This document shows positions 1-6,979 of a stretch of DNA of 10,865 bases, piece after piece. The stretch is from assembly GCA_031549925.1 (NCBI GenBank), contig JAVBPA010000022.1:1-10865 (forward strand), written 5' to 3'. Both the position numbers and the translations under genes were made by a program. The notes under the pieces are model-generated. The model did not search any database and was not told the origin of the DNA. It saw only the letters and a list, made by a program, of their open reading frames with translations. The number at the start of each line of letters is the position of its first letter. The stretch's first letter is position 1. The stretch is from JAVBPA01 sp031549925. GTDB taxonomy: Bacteria; Bacillota; Clostridia; Oscillospirales; CAG-272.

Positions 1-363
1 GAGAGTAGTTATATAAAAGATGTTTCAATGTATGAAAGTTTAAATGATTTAATTATAGCTTCAGATTTATTAATATCTGACTATTCGAGCATCATTTTTG
101 ATTATTCTATTACCAATAAACCAATATTTTTATTTACATACTATTATAAAAAATACGAAAATGAACGTGGAATATATTTTGATATTAGAAATTATTTTAC
201 TTATGCAGAAACAGAAGAAGAATTGCTATGTAAAATCATGAAATGTAATACAACTGAAGAAACACAGAAGACGATCGATTTTCGCAATAAATTTGTGCAA
301 TATTATGGTAACGCAATAAATGAAACTATTAATTACCTATATGCACAAATAAATCTAAGATAA
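1..363 (+). CDS. CDP-glycerol glycerophosphotransferase family protein, C-terminal part (5' truncated by window)
   Basis: The frame is open from base 1, so the gene starts upstream of the window; the Met at 28 is internal. About 120 residues are visible. The stretch DVSMYESLNDLIIASDLLISDYSS followed by IIFDY is the hallmark C-terminal segment of the TagB/TagF-type family (Glyphos_transf): a nucleotide-sugar-binding Rossmann half in which the SDYSS loop is characteristic. Known members transfer glycerol-phosphate or ribitol-phosphate from the CDP-activated donor to a teichoic-acid-like polymer at the cytoplasmic membrane face. The conserved block is followed by a typical 'KPIFLF' strand and a short helical tail ending in TAA. 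The next gene in the same direction is a decayed glycosyltransferase, so this is the end of a wall-polymer or capsule locus. Donor and polymer cannot be told from this fragment. Family call is secure; exact function is inferred. Confidence 0.88.
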   Translation, partial: ESSYIKDVSMYESLNDLIIASDLLISDYSSIIFDYSITNKPIFLFTYYYKKYENERGIYFDIRNYFTYAETEEELLCKIMKCNTTEETQKTIDFRNKFVQYYGNAINETINYLYAQINLR

Positions 364-381
364 ATAAATGAGTATGTAACG

Positions 382-620
382 ATGATTCGCATTTTACATT
401 TTATCGGTGGTATGGAAATGTGTGGAGCAGAAACGATGATAATGAATTTATATCAAGCAATTGATAGGAACAAATACATTTTGATTTTTAGGTTCATACA
501 GCAGATAAATGTTATTATAATGAAAAAATAAAAAATCTTTGCGGAAAAATCTATAATATATTTCGATTTAAAATATTTAATTATATAGAATTCCCAAGAC
601 AAAAGCCATATATAGTGAAA
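382..620 (+). pseudogene. Decayed glycosyltransferase (GT4/GT1-like) N-terminus
   Basis: From ATG 382 the translation begins MIRILHFIGGMEMCGAETMI, the typical N-terminus of a capsule/teichoic glycosyltransferase with a GT-B fold (the 'GGAETMIMNLY' nucleotide-sugar loop). In the first frame a stop falls at 529. The homologous reading continues in another frame from 483: DF, then a TAG at 489-491, then VHTADKCYYNEKIKNL followed by CGKIYNIFRFKIFNYIEF, up to a TAA at 621. This is what intact relatives carry in one frame (FDFLVH...EI..LGGKIYRIPRF). One lost base in the T-run near 480, plus a TTG-to-TAG-like change, would explain both lesions. The rest of the enzyme (acceptor and donor domains, about 300 residues) is absent. 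It lies 18 bp after the glycerophosphotransferase stop, so it was once the next gene of that locus. No Shine-Dalgarno site is visible. Confidence 0.7.
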
Positions 621-772
621 TAATGGAAACCTAAGCTTGGATTGAGGATAATTGAATGAAAAAACTTTATAATTGGATAATATTTTATTCGCAAAATAGT
701 AATTGTAAAAATTATTAGAAAATAAAAAATTTCGTTGTATCATTTGAACCATGTAATATTTTTAAAAATTAA
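599..772 (+). pseudogene. Possible second coding remnant, broken by three stops
   Basis: In a third frame the sequence reads TKAIYSEIMET, stop (632), AWIEDN, stop (653), then MKKLYNWIIFYSQNSNCKNY, stop (716), then KIKNFVVSFEPCNIFKN, stop (770). The composition looks protein-like rather than random, with several W, C and P residues, and it follows the glycosyltransferase remnant directly. It could be a further part of the same decayed enzyme or a piece of another glycan gene. I do not recognise the family. Confidence is low because AT-rich sequence easily gives protein-like fragments. Confidence 0.3.
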
Positions 773-986
773 AAAAATAATTTATTTATATCGAATTAAA
801 AAATAAATGCATTTTATAATGTATTTTTAGGTATTCATTTCGGAAATAGTTCATTTTTTAATTCTCCTCCCCATTTTTTTTGCATTGTATACAAAAGAGA
901 TAATTATAATAAATACAGCTTTATAAATATTCTTACCTCCGGTATTATTATAACCGTCCTTTTTAAAAACAAAAGAGGTTGTATAA
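773..986. other. Non-coding AT-rich stretch upstream of the G5/3D gene
   Basis: Very AT-rich, with no convincing gene. It holds the probable promoter and Shine-Dalgarno site of the gene at 987. A short imperfect inverted repeat (CGGT...ACCG around 930-955) would lie in that gene's 5' leader, but the stem is only about 4 bp and I assign no function. Confidence 0.5.
880..910 (+). promoter_or_regulatory. Candidate SigA promoter for the G5/3D protein gene
   Basis: An exact -10 hexamer TATAAT lies at 905-910. A weak -35 match, TTGCAT, lies at 880-885 with a long 19-bp spacer. Transcription would start near 917, giving a leader of about 70 nt. The -10 is good and the -35 and spacing are poor, so this is a suggestion only. 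Confidence 0.35.
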
Positions 987-1997
987 ATGTCTGATAATAA
1001 AACGGATATGCTTTATCCAAAAAAGAACTCGGCTTTGAAAAGAAAAAGTATAGAAAGCCTGCGAAAAATTTACGGCAGCTTATCACCAAGCACAACCGAC
1101 CGTATAACAGCGGTAATATTGATAATTTTCAGTATTTTGATAGTATTTTTCGTAACGGATAAAATTTTCAATAATTTTAATATAGGTTATGTTTCAAAAC
1201 AAAATGTATCAAATTTACTTTTTGATAACAAAAACAATGTTTTACAAACATATGAACCCTCATATAACGTAAAACTGACAACAGGCAAAACTGAAAGAAT
1301 AATCAACACGGAAGGCATAACAGTTAAAGAATTACTTAGCAGCCAAGGTTTATATCCGGATTTGAACGACGAAATAAATTATCCGGAAGATACGGTTATA
1401 AAAGACGGCATGAATGTTATTCTCCGGAAAATTGATGTTTATGAAATATCAATAGAAGAAATAGTTTCGTATAATACAGAAACAATAGAATTACAAACTA
1501 TACCGATAGATACGGCTAATGTTCTCAGAGAAGGCAGAAACGGATTGATTAAACGCAATTTACTTCAATATTATGTGGATGGTGAGCTTCAAAGAGAAGA
1601 AGTAATCGATGAAACAGAAACTATCGCAGTGATTAATGAAGTAGTTGAGCTCGGAGTCGGAGGAGTTTACCGTGATAGCCGCGGAATAAAACATCAGTAT
1701 TCATATTATGTGGATGCTATAGCTACCGCGTACGGAGGCCCGATGTTTACCGAATATACAAAATCCGGGAAACAAGTCGATATCGGAATGATTGCCGTAG
1801 ATCCCAACGTTATACCTCTCGGAAGTAAGTGTTATGTTGTCGGAGATTCACTTGATATCGGAATTGTTTATGCGGAAGATACAGGTTCAAAAATTATCGA
1901 TAAAATAATTGACGTTTACATGGGTCCCACCGAAGAAGATGAAGATAAAGCTTGGGAATTCGGACGGAAATCCGTCAGAGTATATGTATTGAAATAA
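987..1997 (+). CDS. Membrane-anchored DUF348-G5-3D domain protein (YabE/Rpf-like cell-wall protein)
   Basis: 336 aa. ATG 987 has an AGAGG ribosome site 8 nt upstream. Order: a basic, probably cytoplasmic N-terminus (1-38); one membrane segment (about 39-58, TAVILIIFSILIVFFV); a DUF348 ubiquitin-like domain (about 94-148, with 'GITVKELLSSQGL'); a G5 domain (about 152-223, ending ETIAVINEVVELG); and a C-terminal 3D domain (about 243-335). The three aspartates that name the 3D domain are present: D272 (AVDP), D298 (AEDTG) and D309 (IDVY), followed by the usual FGR..VRVYVL ending. Relatives such as B. subtilis YabE and resuscitation factors are cell-surface proteins; the 3D fold resembles the lytic transglycosylase MltA core, so peptidoglycan cleavage or remodelling outside the membrane is likely but unproven here. 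Most relatives carry a cleaved signal; here the segment looks like a retained anchor. The gene stands alone and ends at a bidirectional terminator. Confidence 0.9.
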   Translation: MSDNKTDMLYPKKNSALKRKSIESLRKIYGSLSPSTTDRITAVILIIFSILIVFFVTDKIFNNFNIGYVSKQNVSNLLFDNKNNVLQTYEPSYNVKLTTGKTERIINTEGITVKELLSSQGLYPDLNDEINYPEDTVIKDGMNVILRKIDVYEISIEEIVSYNTETIELQTIPIDTANVLREGRNGLIKRNLLQYYVDGELQREEVIDETETIAVINEVVELGVGGVYRDSRGIKHQYSYYVDAIATAYGGPMFTEYTKSGKQVDIGMIAVDPNVIPLGSKCYVVGDSLDIGIVYAEDTGSKIIDKIIDVYMGPTEEDEDKAWEFGRKSVRVYVLK

Positions 1998-2013
1998 AAC
2001 CGAAAAACGAAAA

Positions 2014-2046
2014 AGGGGAGTTGTTTTACAGCTCCTCTAATTTTTT
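2014..2046. terminator. Bidirectional Rho-independent terminator between convergent genes
   Basis: A stem AGGGGAGTT (2014-2022) pairs with AGCTCCTCT (2030-2038), 9 bp including two G-T wobbles, with a 7-nt loop. It is followed on the + strand by T6 (2041-2046). On the - strand it is followed by a T-run, because A bases precede the stem at 2011-2014. It serves both the G5/3D gene (+) and the SpoVB-like gene (-), whose stop codon lies within the 3' arm. Confidence 0.8.
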
Positions 2047-3575
2047 ATTATTGATTTAACCCATTTCATATCTTCTTTCGTAATACTGCCGCATATTCTG
2101 AGTAAAATAAAATATAACAAGCCTGCGGAAACAATGTAAAATATAATTGAATAAATATTTACTTCAAGAACTATATGTAATATATCAAATAACATTTTTA
2201 ATAAAAAAGCGGACAATGAAATACAAATCAAGGGAAGCGCAAGCCAACGGAACAATTTTGTTTTGGCATATGTAATATTTAATAAACGGACAACGCTTAA
2301 AGCCGTATTTAATATTTCGCAAAAATAGATTATCCCTATATAACCTATAATTCCCGTATGAGGAAGCAATAAAAAAACAAGCAAACAACTTATACCCGCA
2401 TCGGTTATATTTACGCGCATTGAATAAAGCTGTTCGCCAAGACCTTTTAAAATTCCGTCTGTTATATGATCAATGTACATAACCGGTATCAGGGGAGCTA
2501 ATATTTTTATATATTTGACAGCTTCAGGACTTTCTGAAATAAAACTTCCTATTTCACCGGAAAAACAAATCATAAAGCCTGCTATACCTATTGAAAATAT
2601 TAATGTTATCTGCATTGTTCTTGAAATTATGTAATTTATTCTATCGAAACTTCCTTTAACTTTAGCTTCCGCTATTTCAGGTACAAGCAAATTTGCAAAT
2701 GATGATAAAAAAGCCATGGGGAAGAGTATAACAGGTAAAACAACTCCGCATAAAACTCCGTATGAAGCTACGGCAGATTCCCCTGATGAACCGAATTTGC
2801 GGAGACCCGGAGGTATTAATAAATGTTCTACCGTAACAAGACCCGATCTGACATATGTAGTAAAAGCTACGGGTATTGAAATTGAAAACAATTTCCGGAG
2901 CAATCCTGATTCCGCTTTGCCTTCGGGTTTATTATGTTTTTTAAGGTCAACCGCGTACATTATAGTGAGATAAAGACAAGTACAACCTTCACTTATTACA
3001 GAACCTAATGTTATTGCGGCGCACGCATACATTATACCTTTCGGCATCAAAAATGATATAAACCAAGCGGTTATGCAAACACGTATTATTTGACTGAGAA
3101 CTTGAGCTGCCGCTCCTTTTATAACACGTCGCACCGCATTGAAATATCCCAAAAAAGCCGATGAAATAGATATAAAAGGCAAGCTTATTGATAATATCCG
3201 GAGTGGTATGATACTGTTTTCGTCCGATAATAAAAATTTTCCTATCGGATATGACAGAGTAAATAGTAAAATAGCAGAAACTGTTCCGAAACTAAAACCA
3301 TATAATAAACATTTCTTCATAGCTGAACGTATTGTTGAATCCGAATTTTTTCCTATACCTTCGGCAACAAGACGCGTAGAACCTAAATTTACACCAGAAA
3401 GCGCAGCGGTAACCGCAAAACCGTATACTGACATAATAAGCGTAAACAATCCCATTCCGGCAGCTCCGAGTCGATTGGAAACATAGATATTAAATCCTAC
3501 TCCGATAGCCCGAAGTAAAAATGATACCAAAGTCAATAAAAAAACATTGGCTGCAAACAATTTCAATTTTTTCAT
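2037..3575 (-). CDS. SpoVB-like polysaccharide/lipid-linked substrate flippase (MOP superfamily)
   Basis: 512 aa, almost entirely hydrophobic, with roughly 14 membrane helices, the usual size for the SpoVB/MurJ/YtgP branch of the MOP exporters. Family landmarks: the N-terminal helix pair ending in a 'NRLGAAGMGLFTLIMSVYGF' type segment (about 34-53); 'LGYFNAVRR' (142-150); 'NLLVPEIAEA' (295-304); and 'DGILKGLGEQ' (373-382), which relatives use between helices 10 and 11. Members move lipid-linked sugars (lipid II or other undecaprenyl-linked units) across the membrane; SpoVB is needed for spore cortex in Bacillus, but clostridia carry several paralogues, so a sporulation role here is not shown. 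The start at 3575 lies 6 bp after the stop of the YitT gene, so the two are co-transcribed and probably translationally coupled. Only a weak GTGAG-like ribosome site, inside the YitT end, precedes it. Confidence 0.87.
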   Translation of the reverse strand: MKKLKLFAANVFLLTLVSFLLRAIGVGFNIYVSNRLGAAGMGLFTLIMSVYGFAVTAALSGVNLGSTRLVAEGIGKNSDSTIRSAMKKCLLYGFSFGTVSAILLFTLSYPIGKFLLSDENSIIPLRILSISLPFISISSAFLGYFNAVRRVIKGAAAQVLSQIIRVCITAWFISFLMPKGIMYACAAITLGSVISEGCTCLYLTIMYAVDLKKHNKPEGKAESGLLRKLFSISIPVAFTTYVRSGLVTVEHLLIPPGLRKFGSSGESAVASYGVLCGVVLPVILFPMAFLSSFANLLVPEIAEAKVKGSFDRINYIISRTMQITLIFSIGIAGFMICFSGEIGSFISESPEAVKYIKILAPLIPVMYIDHITDGILKGLGEQLYSMRVNITDAGISCLLVFLLLPHTGIIGYIGIIYFCEILNTALSVVRLLNITYAKTKLFRWLALPLICISLSAFLLKMLFDILHIVLEVNIYSIIFYIVSAGLLYFILLRICGSITKEDMKWVKSIIKN

Positions 3576-3581
3576 TTATTG

Positions 3582-4232
3582 TTACTCACTGTACTTATTT
3601 TTATATTTTGATATTTGAAAATTACATACTTTTGAAACAATACGCATAGTAGTATCGAGAGATTTAGAACATATTAGAACGGTTATCATCGACCAAAGCA
3701 ACCCCGAAAATTTTCTGTTTACAATAGCTGCGGCTCCAATTACAGCTGCGTCGGATATGAATATCAATCTTCCGATGGAAATATGCGGCATGTGATATTT
3801 AAGCATCCATGCAACAAGATCGGTTCCTCCTGTAGTATAACCCCGGCTGAACATTATTCCGCATGCGACACCCATTGAAATTCCGCCGAAAACGGAACAA
3901 GTAAGAGGATCGGAAAATGTATAAATGAAACCGGATAAAATGTCGGTTAATGTTGAAGTTATTATAATTCCGACAAATGATTTAAATAAAAAACGAATTC
4001 CGTAATATTTTATATTGACAAGCATAAACGGAATGTTTAAAATAAATATTGCTGCTCCGATATGGAAATTAAAAAATAAATTCAACAATGTGGCAATTCC
4101 GGTGAATCCGCCTAAAATAATTTTTGCGGGAAGCAGGAACATATCAAGAGAAACAGCAAATAATAATGAACCGGATATTAGAACGCAAATATCCCAAATA
4201 TAATAACCGGCGGAATGAGACAGGCGTAACAT
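3582..4232 (-). CDS. YitT-family membrane protein, short form lacking the DUF2179 domain
   Basis: 216 aa with about five membrane helices. The family's two glycine-rich motifs are present: 'GGFTGIATLLN' (41-51) after the first helix and 'SRGYTTGGTDLVA' (129-141). Typical YitT proteins are about 280-290 aa and finish with a cytoplasmic DUF2179 domain; here the protein ends about 25 residues after the last helix, and the next gene begins 6 bp after the stop, so no DUF2179 remnant lies downstream. Short versions exist in the family, so this may be natural rather than a truncation. The transported substrate is unknown. It is the first gene of an operon with the SpoVB-like flippase. The start is odd: ATG 4232-4230 overlaps the ATG of the divergent MATE gene and has no clear Shine-Dalgarno site. 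The next Met (residue 31) is inside the first helix and would destroy it, and an in-frame stop lies about 30 bp upstream with no other start codon between. Confidence 0.85.
   Translation of the reverse strand: MLRLSHSAGYYIWDICVLISGSLLFAVSLDMFLLPAKIILGGFTGIATLLNLFFNFHIGAAIFILNIPFMLVNIKYYGIRFLFKSFVGIIITSTLTDILSGFIYTFSDPLTCSVFGGISMGVACGIMFSRGYTTGGTDLVAWMLKYHMPHISIGRLIFISDAAVIGAAAIVNRKFSGLLWSMITVLICSKSLDTTMRIVSKVCNFQISKYKNKYSE
4199..4204 (+). promoter_or_regulatory. Candidate -10 element for the MATE transporter gene, inside YitT coding sequence
   Basis: An exact TATAAT lies at 4199-4204, within the first codons of the opposing YitT gene. No good -35 lies at 16-18 bp spacing. Transcription would start near 4211 and leave a leader of about 20 nt. 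Confidence 0.35.
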
Positions 4233-5577
4233 GAATTTTTTTACCCGTGATAAAAATTTTTACAAAACTTTTTTTTCAATGACTCTTGTTATCGCACTTC
4301 AAAATGTTATCGTATACAGCGTAAATCTGGCTGATAATATAATGATCGGTGCGTATAATCAAACATCTATGTCGGGAATCGCACTGGTTAATCAAATACA
4401 ATTTCTTTTGCAAATGATTATTTTAGGTTTCGGAGAGGGAATTGTAGTAGTTGCTTCTAGATATTGGGGTAAAAAAGATATTGAAGGAATAAAACGCGTA
4501 GCTTCCGTGGGTATGAGACTGGCTTTTTGCGGAGGATTAATTTTATGCCTTGCTATGTTTTTCTTCCCTTCGCAGATTTTATATTTGATGACTCCCGAAC
4601 TAAATGTAATAGCCGAAGGTGTTAAGTATTCCCGAATAATTTGTTTTTCTTACATATTGTTTACGGTAACAAACATATTAATCGCTACAATGCGGAGTGT
4701 GCAAAATGTAAAAGTAGGTTTTTTTGTATCATTGTCAGCATTGTTCTCCAATATTATATTAAATTATCTTCTGATATACGGAATATGGATATTTCCGGAA
4801 ATGGGAGTACAGGGTGCTGCTCTTGCCACACTTATATCACGCGCCGTTGAATTGATCGTTGTACTTTTTTATATTGGTTTCCATGATAAAAATCTCCATT
4901 TAAAATTTTATGATTATATTAATTTTAACCGTGAAATTTTTAAAAGTTATATACGTATCAGTTTACCGCTTATTATGGCTCAGGGATTATGGGGTGTTGC
5001 TCAAGCGGTTCAAACAGGTATATTAGGTCACCTCGGTGAATCCGCAATTGCCGCGAATTCTATTGCGGCTACAGTCTTTCAAATGATATCTGTAGTAGTG
5101 TACGGAGCGGCTTCCGCAACTTCGGTTATTATAGGAAAAACACTCGGAGAAGGAAAAACATCTTACATTAAAGAATATGTCAGAACTTTTCAATTTAGTT
5201 ATGTGATACTCGGATTGCTGACTGGAGGAGCTTTATTTGTATTTAAAGATTTTATTATCGGTTTTTATAATATAACTCCTGATACGTATAAAATGGCAAT
5301 TTCTTTTATGGGTGTTAATTCGATATCGGTTATGGGTACAGCATATCAAATGGCTTGTTTTACCGGTATTGTAAGAGGCGGAGGAGATACAAAAATAACA
5401 TTGATAAACGATGCGATTCATATGTGGCTTGTTGCCATTCCATCAGCTTTGTTATCAGCCTTTGTGTTAAATTTAAGCCCTGTTATTGTATTTATTTGCT
5501 TAAAAAGCGATCAAATTTTAAAATGTACCGTAGCGGCTTATTGGACAAACAGTTACCGATGGATAAAAAAATTATAA
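4231..5577 (+). CDS. MATE family efflux transporter
   Basis: 448 aa with about 12 membrane helices, the normal MATE size. The N-terminus (FFTRDKNFYKTFFSMTLVIA, 3-22) is the common clostridial start, which supports ATG 4231. Landmarks: 'NLADNIMIGAY' (32-42) in helix 1; 'RYWGKKD' (77-83); 'NYLLIYG' (178-184) with 'MGVQGAALATLISR' (191-204); and 'GIVRGGGDT' (379-387) in the second half, all typical of the family. MATE proteins export cationic drugs or metabolites using a Na+ or H+ gradient; the substrate cannot be read from sequence. The ribosome site is poor (ACAGG, 6 nt before ATG). The gene is divergent from YitT with overlapping start codons, and no T-tailed + strand terminator follows it before the URO-D gene, so its transcript may run into the hairpin region beyond 5640. 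It is a distant relative of the SpoVB-like protein two genes away (same MOP superfamily). Confidence 0.92.
   Translation: MNFFTRDKNFYKTFFSMTLVIALQNVIVYSVNLADNIMIGAYNQTSMSGIALVNQIQFLLQMIILGFGEGIVVVASRYWGKKDIEGIKRVASVGMRLAFCGGLILCLAMFFFPSQILYLMTPELNVIAEGVKYSRIICFSYILFTVTNILIATMRSVQNVKVGFFVSLSALFSNIILNYLLIYGIWIFPEMGVQGAALATLISRAVELIVVLFYIGFHDKNLHLKFYDYINFNREIFKSYIRISLPLIMAQGLWGVAQAVQTGILGHLGESAIAANSIAATVFQMISVVVYGAASATSVIIGKTLGEGKTSYIKEYVRTFQFSYVILGLLTGGALFVFKDFIIGFYNITPDTYKMAISFMGVNSISVMGTAYQMACFTGIVRGGGDTKITLINDAIHMWLVAIPSALLSAFVLNLSPVIVFICLKSDQILKCTVAAYWTNSYRWIKKL
4250..4279 (-). promoter_or_regulatory. Candidate promoter for the YitT-SpoVB operon, inside MATE coding sequence
   Basis: On the minus strand, TTGAAA (4279-4274, 5 of 6 to consensus) and TTTTAT (4255-4250, 4 of 6) are separated by 18 bp. 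Transcription would begin about 10 nt before the YitT ATG, giving an almost leaderless message. This fits the lack of a ribosome site but is not proof. Confidence 0.35.
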
Positions 5578-5640
5578 AATAATTTATAATACAAAAATAT
5601 TATATGCATTTGTTATCAAATATATAAGCAAATAAAAAAA

Positions 5641-5660
5641 CACGGATAAAAATATCCGTG
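5641..5660 (-). terminator. Rho-independent terminator for the URO-D gene (minus strand)
   Basis: A perfect 8-bp stem, CACGGATA (5641-5648) with TATCCGTG (5653-5660), has a 4-nt loop. On the minus strand it is followed immediately by T7 (5640-5634). No T-run follows on the + strand, so it is directional. It lies about 125 nt past the URO-D stop, leaving a long 3' untranslated region that contains the hairpin chain. Confidence 0.88.
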
Positions 5661-5663
5661 ATA

Positions 5664-5775
5664 GAATGTAGACGAAAGTTACTAGGACGCGGTCGCTTTT
5701 GAGAAAAGCTCCGCAAAACTTTTGAAACAAATAACGTTTTTTGCAAAGCTTTTTTCGCAAAAAAGCGAATTTAAT
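5664..5775. repeat. Chain of hairpins, probable dispersed intergenic repeat
   Basis: Between the terminator and the URO-D stop lies a block unlike the AT-rich spacers elsewhere. Hairpin A: GCGG (5689-5692) with CCGC (5711-5714), enclosing GCTTTT (5695-5700) with AAAAGC (5704-5709) around a 3-nt loop. Hairpin B: GCAAAA (5713-5718) can pair with the TTTTGC that ends near 5744. Hairpin C: GCTTTTTT (5748-5755) with AAAAAAGC (5759-5766), a perfect 8-bp stem with a 3-nt loop. Higher local G+C, nested symmetry and a position beside a terminator fit a mobile or repeated structured element, and similar CGGTCGCTTTT / GCTCCGCAAAA spacers seem familiar from clostridial genomes. That recollection is unverified, and copy number cannot be judged from one window. 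Confidence 0.45.
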
Positions 5776-5784
5776 GCTGTATTT

Positions 5785-6924
5785 TTAATATTTTCCTAAT
5801 CTATGTGCGGTGTTATATGCCGCAACTATGTTTTCGGGAGGAGTATTATCTTGCAGCGAATGAGTGGGTGAAAAACAATATTCGTAATTCGGCATCATTA
5901 TGTTTAAAATGTTTTCGCAGTTTTCAACAGTTTCCTGCACATTTCCGAAAGCCATTGGACCGCCTGTTGATATACAACCGTGAAATATAAGTCTTCCTCC
6001 GAATGTCTTTTTTAAATATTGGGGATCCATATTTTTGGCTTCCGGTTGAAGAGTGTCGGCGCCTTTCAGGCCTATCGATATGTAATCGTTATATGCCCAG
6101 CTTGAAGAACCGCAGGTATGCATTAAAGTCGGAAGATTATAAATATCACATAAATCGAAAAACGGTTTTTGACGCGGGAGTATCTGCTTTAAAAATAAAT
6201 CGTGCGATATAAGAGGGGTATGCTGCGTTCCGAGATCTTCTCCAAACCAAACAAAATCTACGATATCATTAACTTTTTTACCATGATTTGTCGCATATTT
6301 TTTTATAAAATCCAATTCGCGTTCAAAAACTTTAAGCTGTCCTGTAATAAAACGGTCAACCAAAAGCATACCGCCTTCATCATCGGTTATTAAATCAACA
6401 AGAGCCTGCTCCATACCACGGAAAAATCCCATATGATTTATTATACAAGCGAGTCCGGCATTACCTAAGTGAAGTGCGTAATCTTCATTTGCACGAATAC
6501 CGTATTCCAGTGATTCGTAATTATATAAATCAGGATCAGGTAAACTCCATCCGGCAATTTCATCATAATCGGCATTTTCGAGAGGAAAATCGCAATAATC
6601 CCAATATCCTCCGCTTTCGTTTGCTATCCATCGGTATGTCCAACCGTACATACCGTTTACAATACGGTCGTTTCTTTTAGATGTGTGTAGTGCCGGACCC
6701 GTGTAAGGCGCACCCATACCTCTGAAATCAACTCCTAATTGATTAAATAAACCTTGAGTATCATTTGCGTCAAGACCCAAATATTCCTTCAAGCGTTTGT
6801 CAACACCCGGATTAGAAAGATAATTTATCGGAACTCTGTCAGGTTTTTCTCTGGAAAAAACACACCTGACTCTTTCTTTTGAACTCATAGTTTCGCGAGC
6901 TTTAATAATTTTGTTTTCTGCCAT
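5785..6924 (-). CDS. Uroporphyrinogen decarboxylase (URO-D)-fold protein, probably methyltransferase-like
   Basis: 379 aa. ATG 6924 has an excellent ribosome site (GGGAGG, 5 nt upstream). The N-terminus 'SSKERVRCVFSREKPDRVPINY' (14-35) is the standard opening of the URO-D superfamily's non-haem branch. The likely metal site of MtaA/CmuA-type members is present: H269-x-C271 in 'LMHTCGSS', with a third ligand about 79 residues later, C350 in 'YCFSPTHSLQDNTPPENI' (C317 in 'FHGCIST' is an alternative). Known relatives with these ligands move methyl groups between a corrinoid protein and a thiol, with Zn activating the thiol; true HemE decarboxylases lack this pattern. No corrinoid protein, substrate methyltransferase or activator gene is beside it, so substrate and even reaction are open. 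It is monocistronic, with its own promoter and terminator. Confidence 0.85.
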   Translation of the reverse strand: MAENKIIKARETMSSKERVRCVFSREKPDRVPINYLSNPGVDKRLKEYLGLDANDTQGLFNQLGVDFRGMGAPYTGPALHTSKRNDRIVNGMYGWTYRWIANESGGYWDYCDFPLENADYDEIAGWSLPDPDLYNYESLEYGIRANEDYALHLGNAGLACIINHMGFFRGMEQALVDLITDDEGGMLLVDRFITGQLKVFERELDFIKKYATNHGKKVNDIVDFVWFGEDLGTQHTPLISHDLFLKQILPRQKPFFDLCDIYNLPTLMHTCGSSSWAYNDYISIGLKGADTLQPEAKNMDPQYLKKTFGGRLIFHGCISTGGPMAFGNVQETVENCENILNIMMPNYEYCFSPTHSLQDNTPPENIVAAYNTAHRLGKY

Positions 6925-6979
6925 AAAAGCCTCCCGAATTTTATAAATATAGATATTGCAATAATATAAATTTTATTGT

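Noticed and set aside
453..752. Minus-strand open frame of about 99 codons
   Set aside because: It lies opposite the glycosyltransferase remnants, is dominated by F/Y/I/K as expected for random AT-rich sequence, and has no ribosome site.
786..854. Minus-strand 22-codon ORF with a purine-rich GGGGAGGAG about 9 nt before its ATG
   Set aside because: The ribosome site is striking, but there is no well-spaced promoter, the region is decayed AT-rich DNA, and the peptide (rich in N, Y, F, K, H) reads as random. Kept out of the gene list.
2716..3486. Two plus-strand open frames opposite the SpoVB-like gene
   Set aside because: They mirror the codon structure of the flippase gene, contain no family signal and lack ribosome sites.
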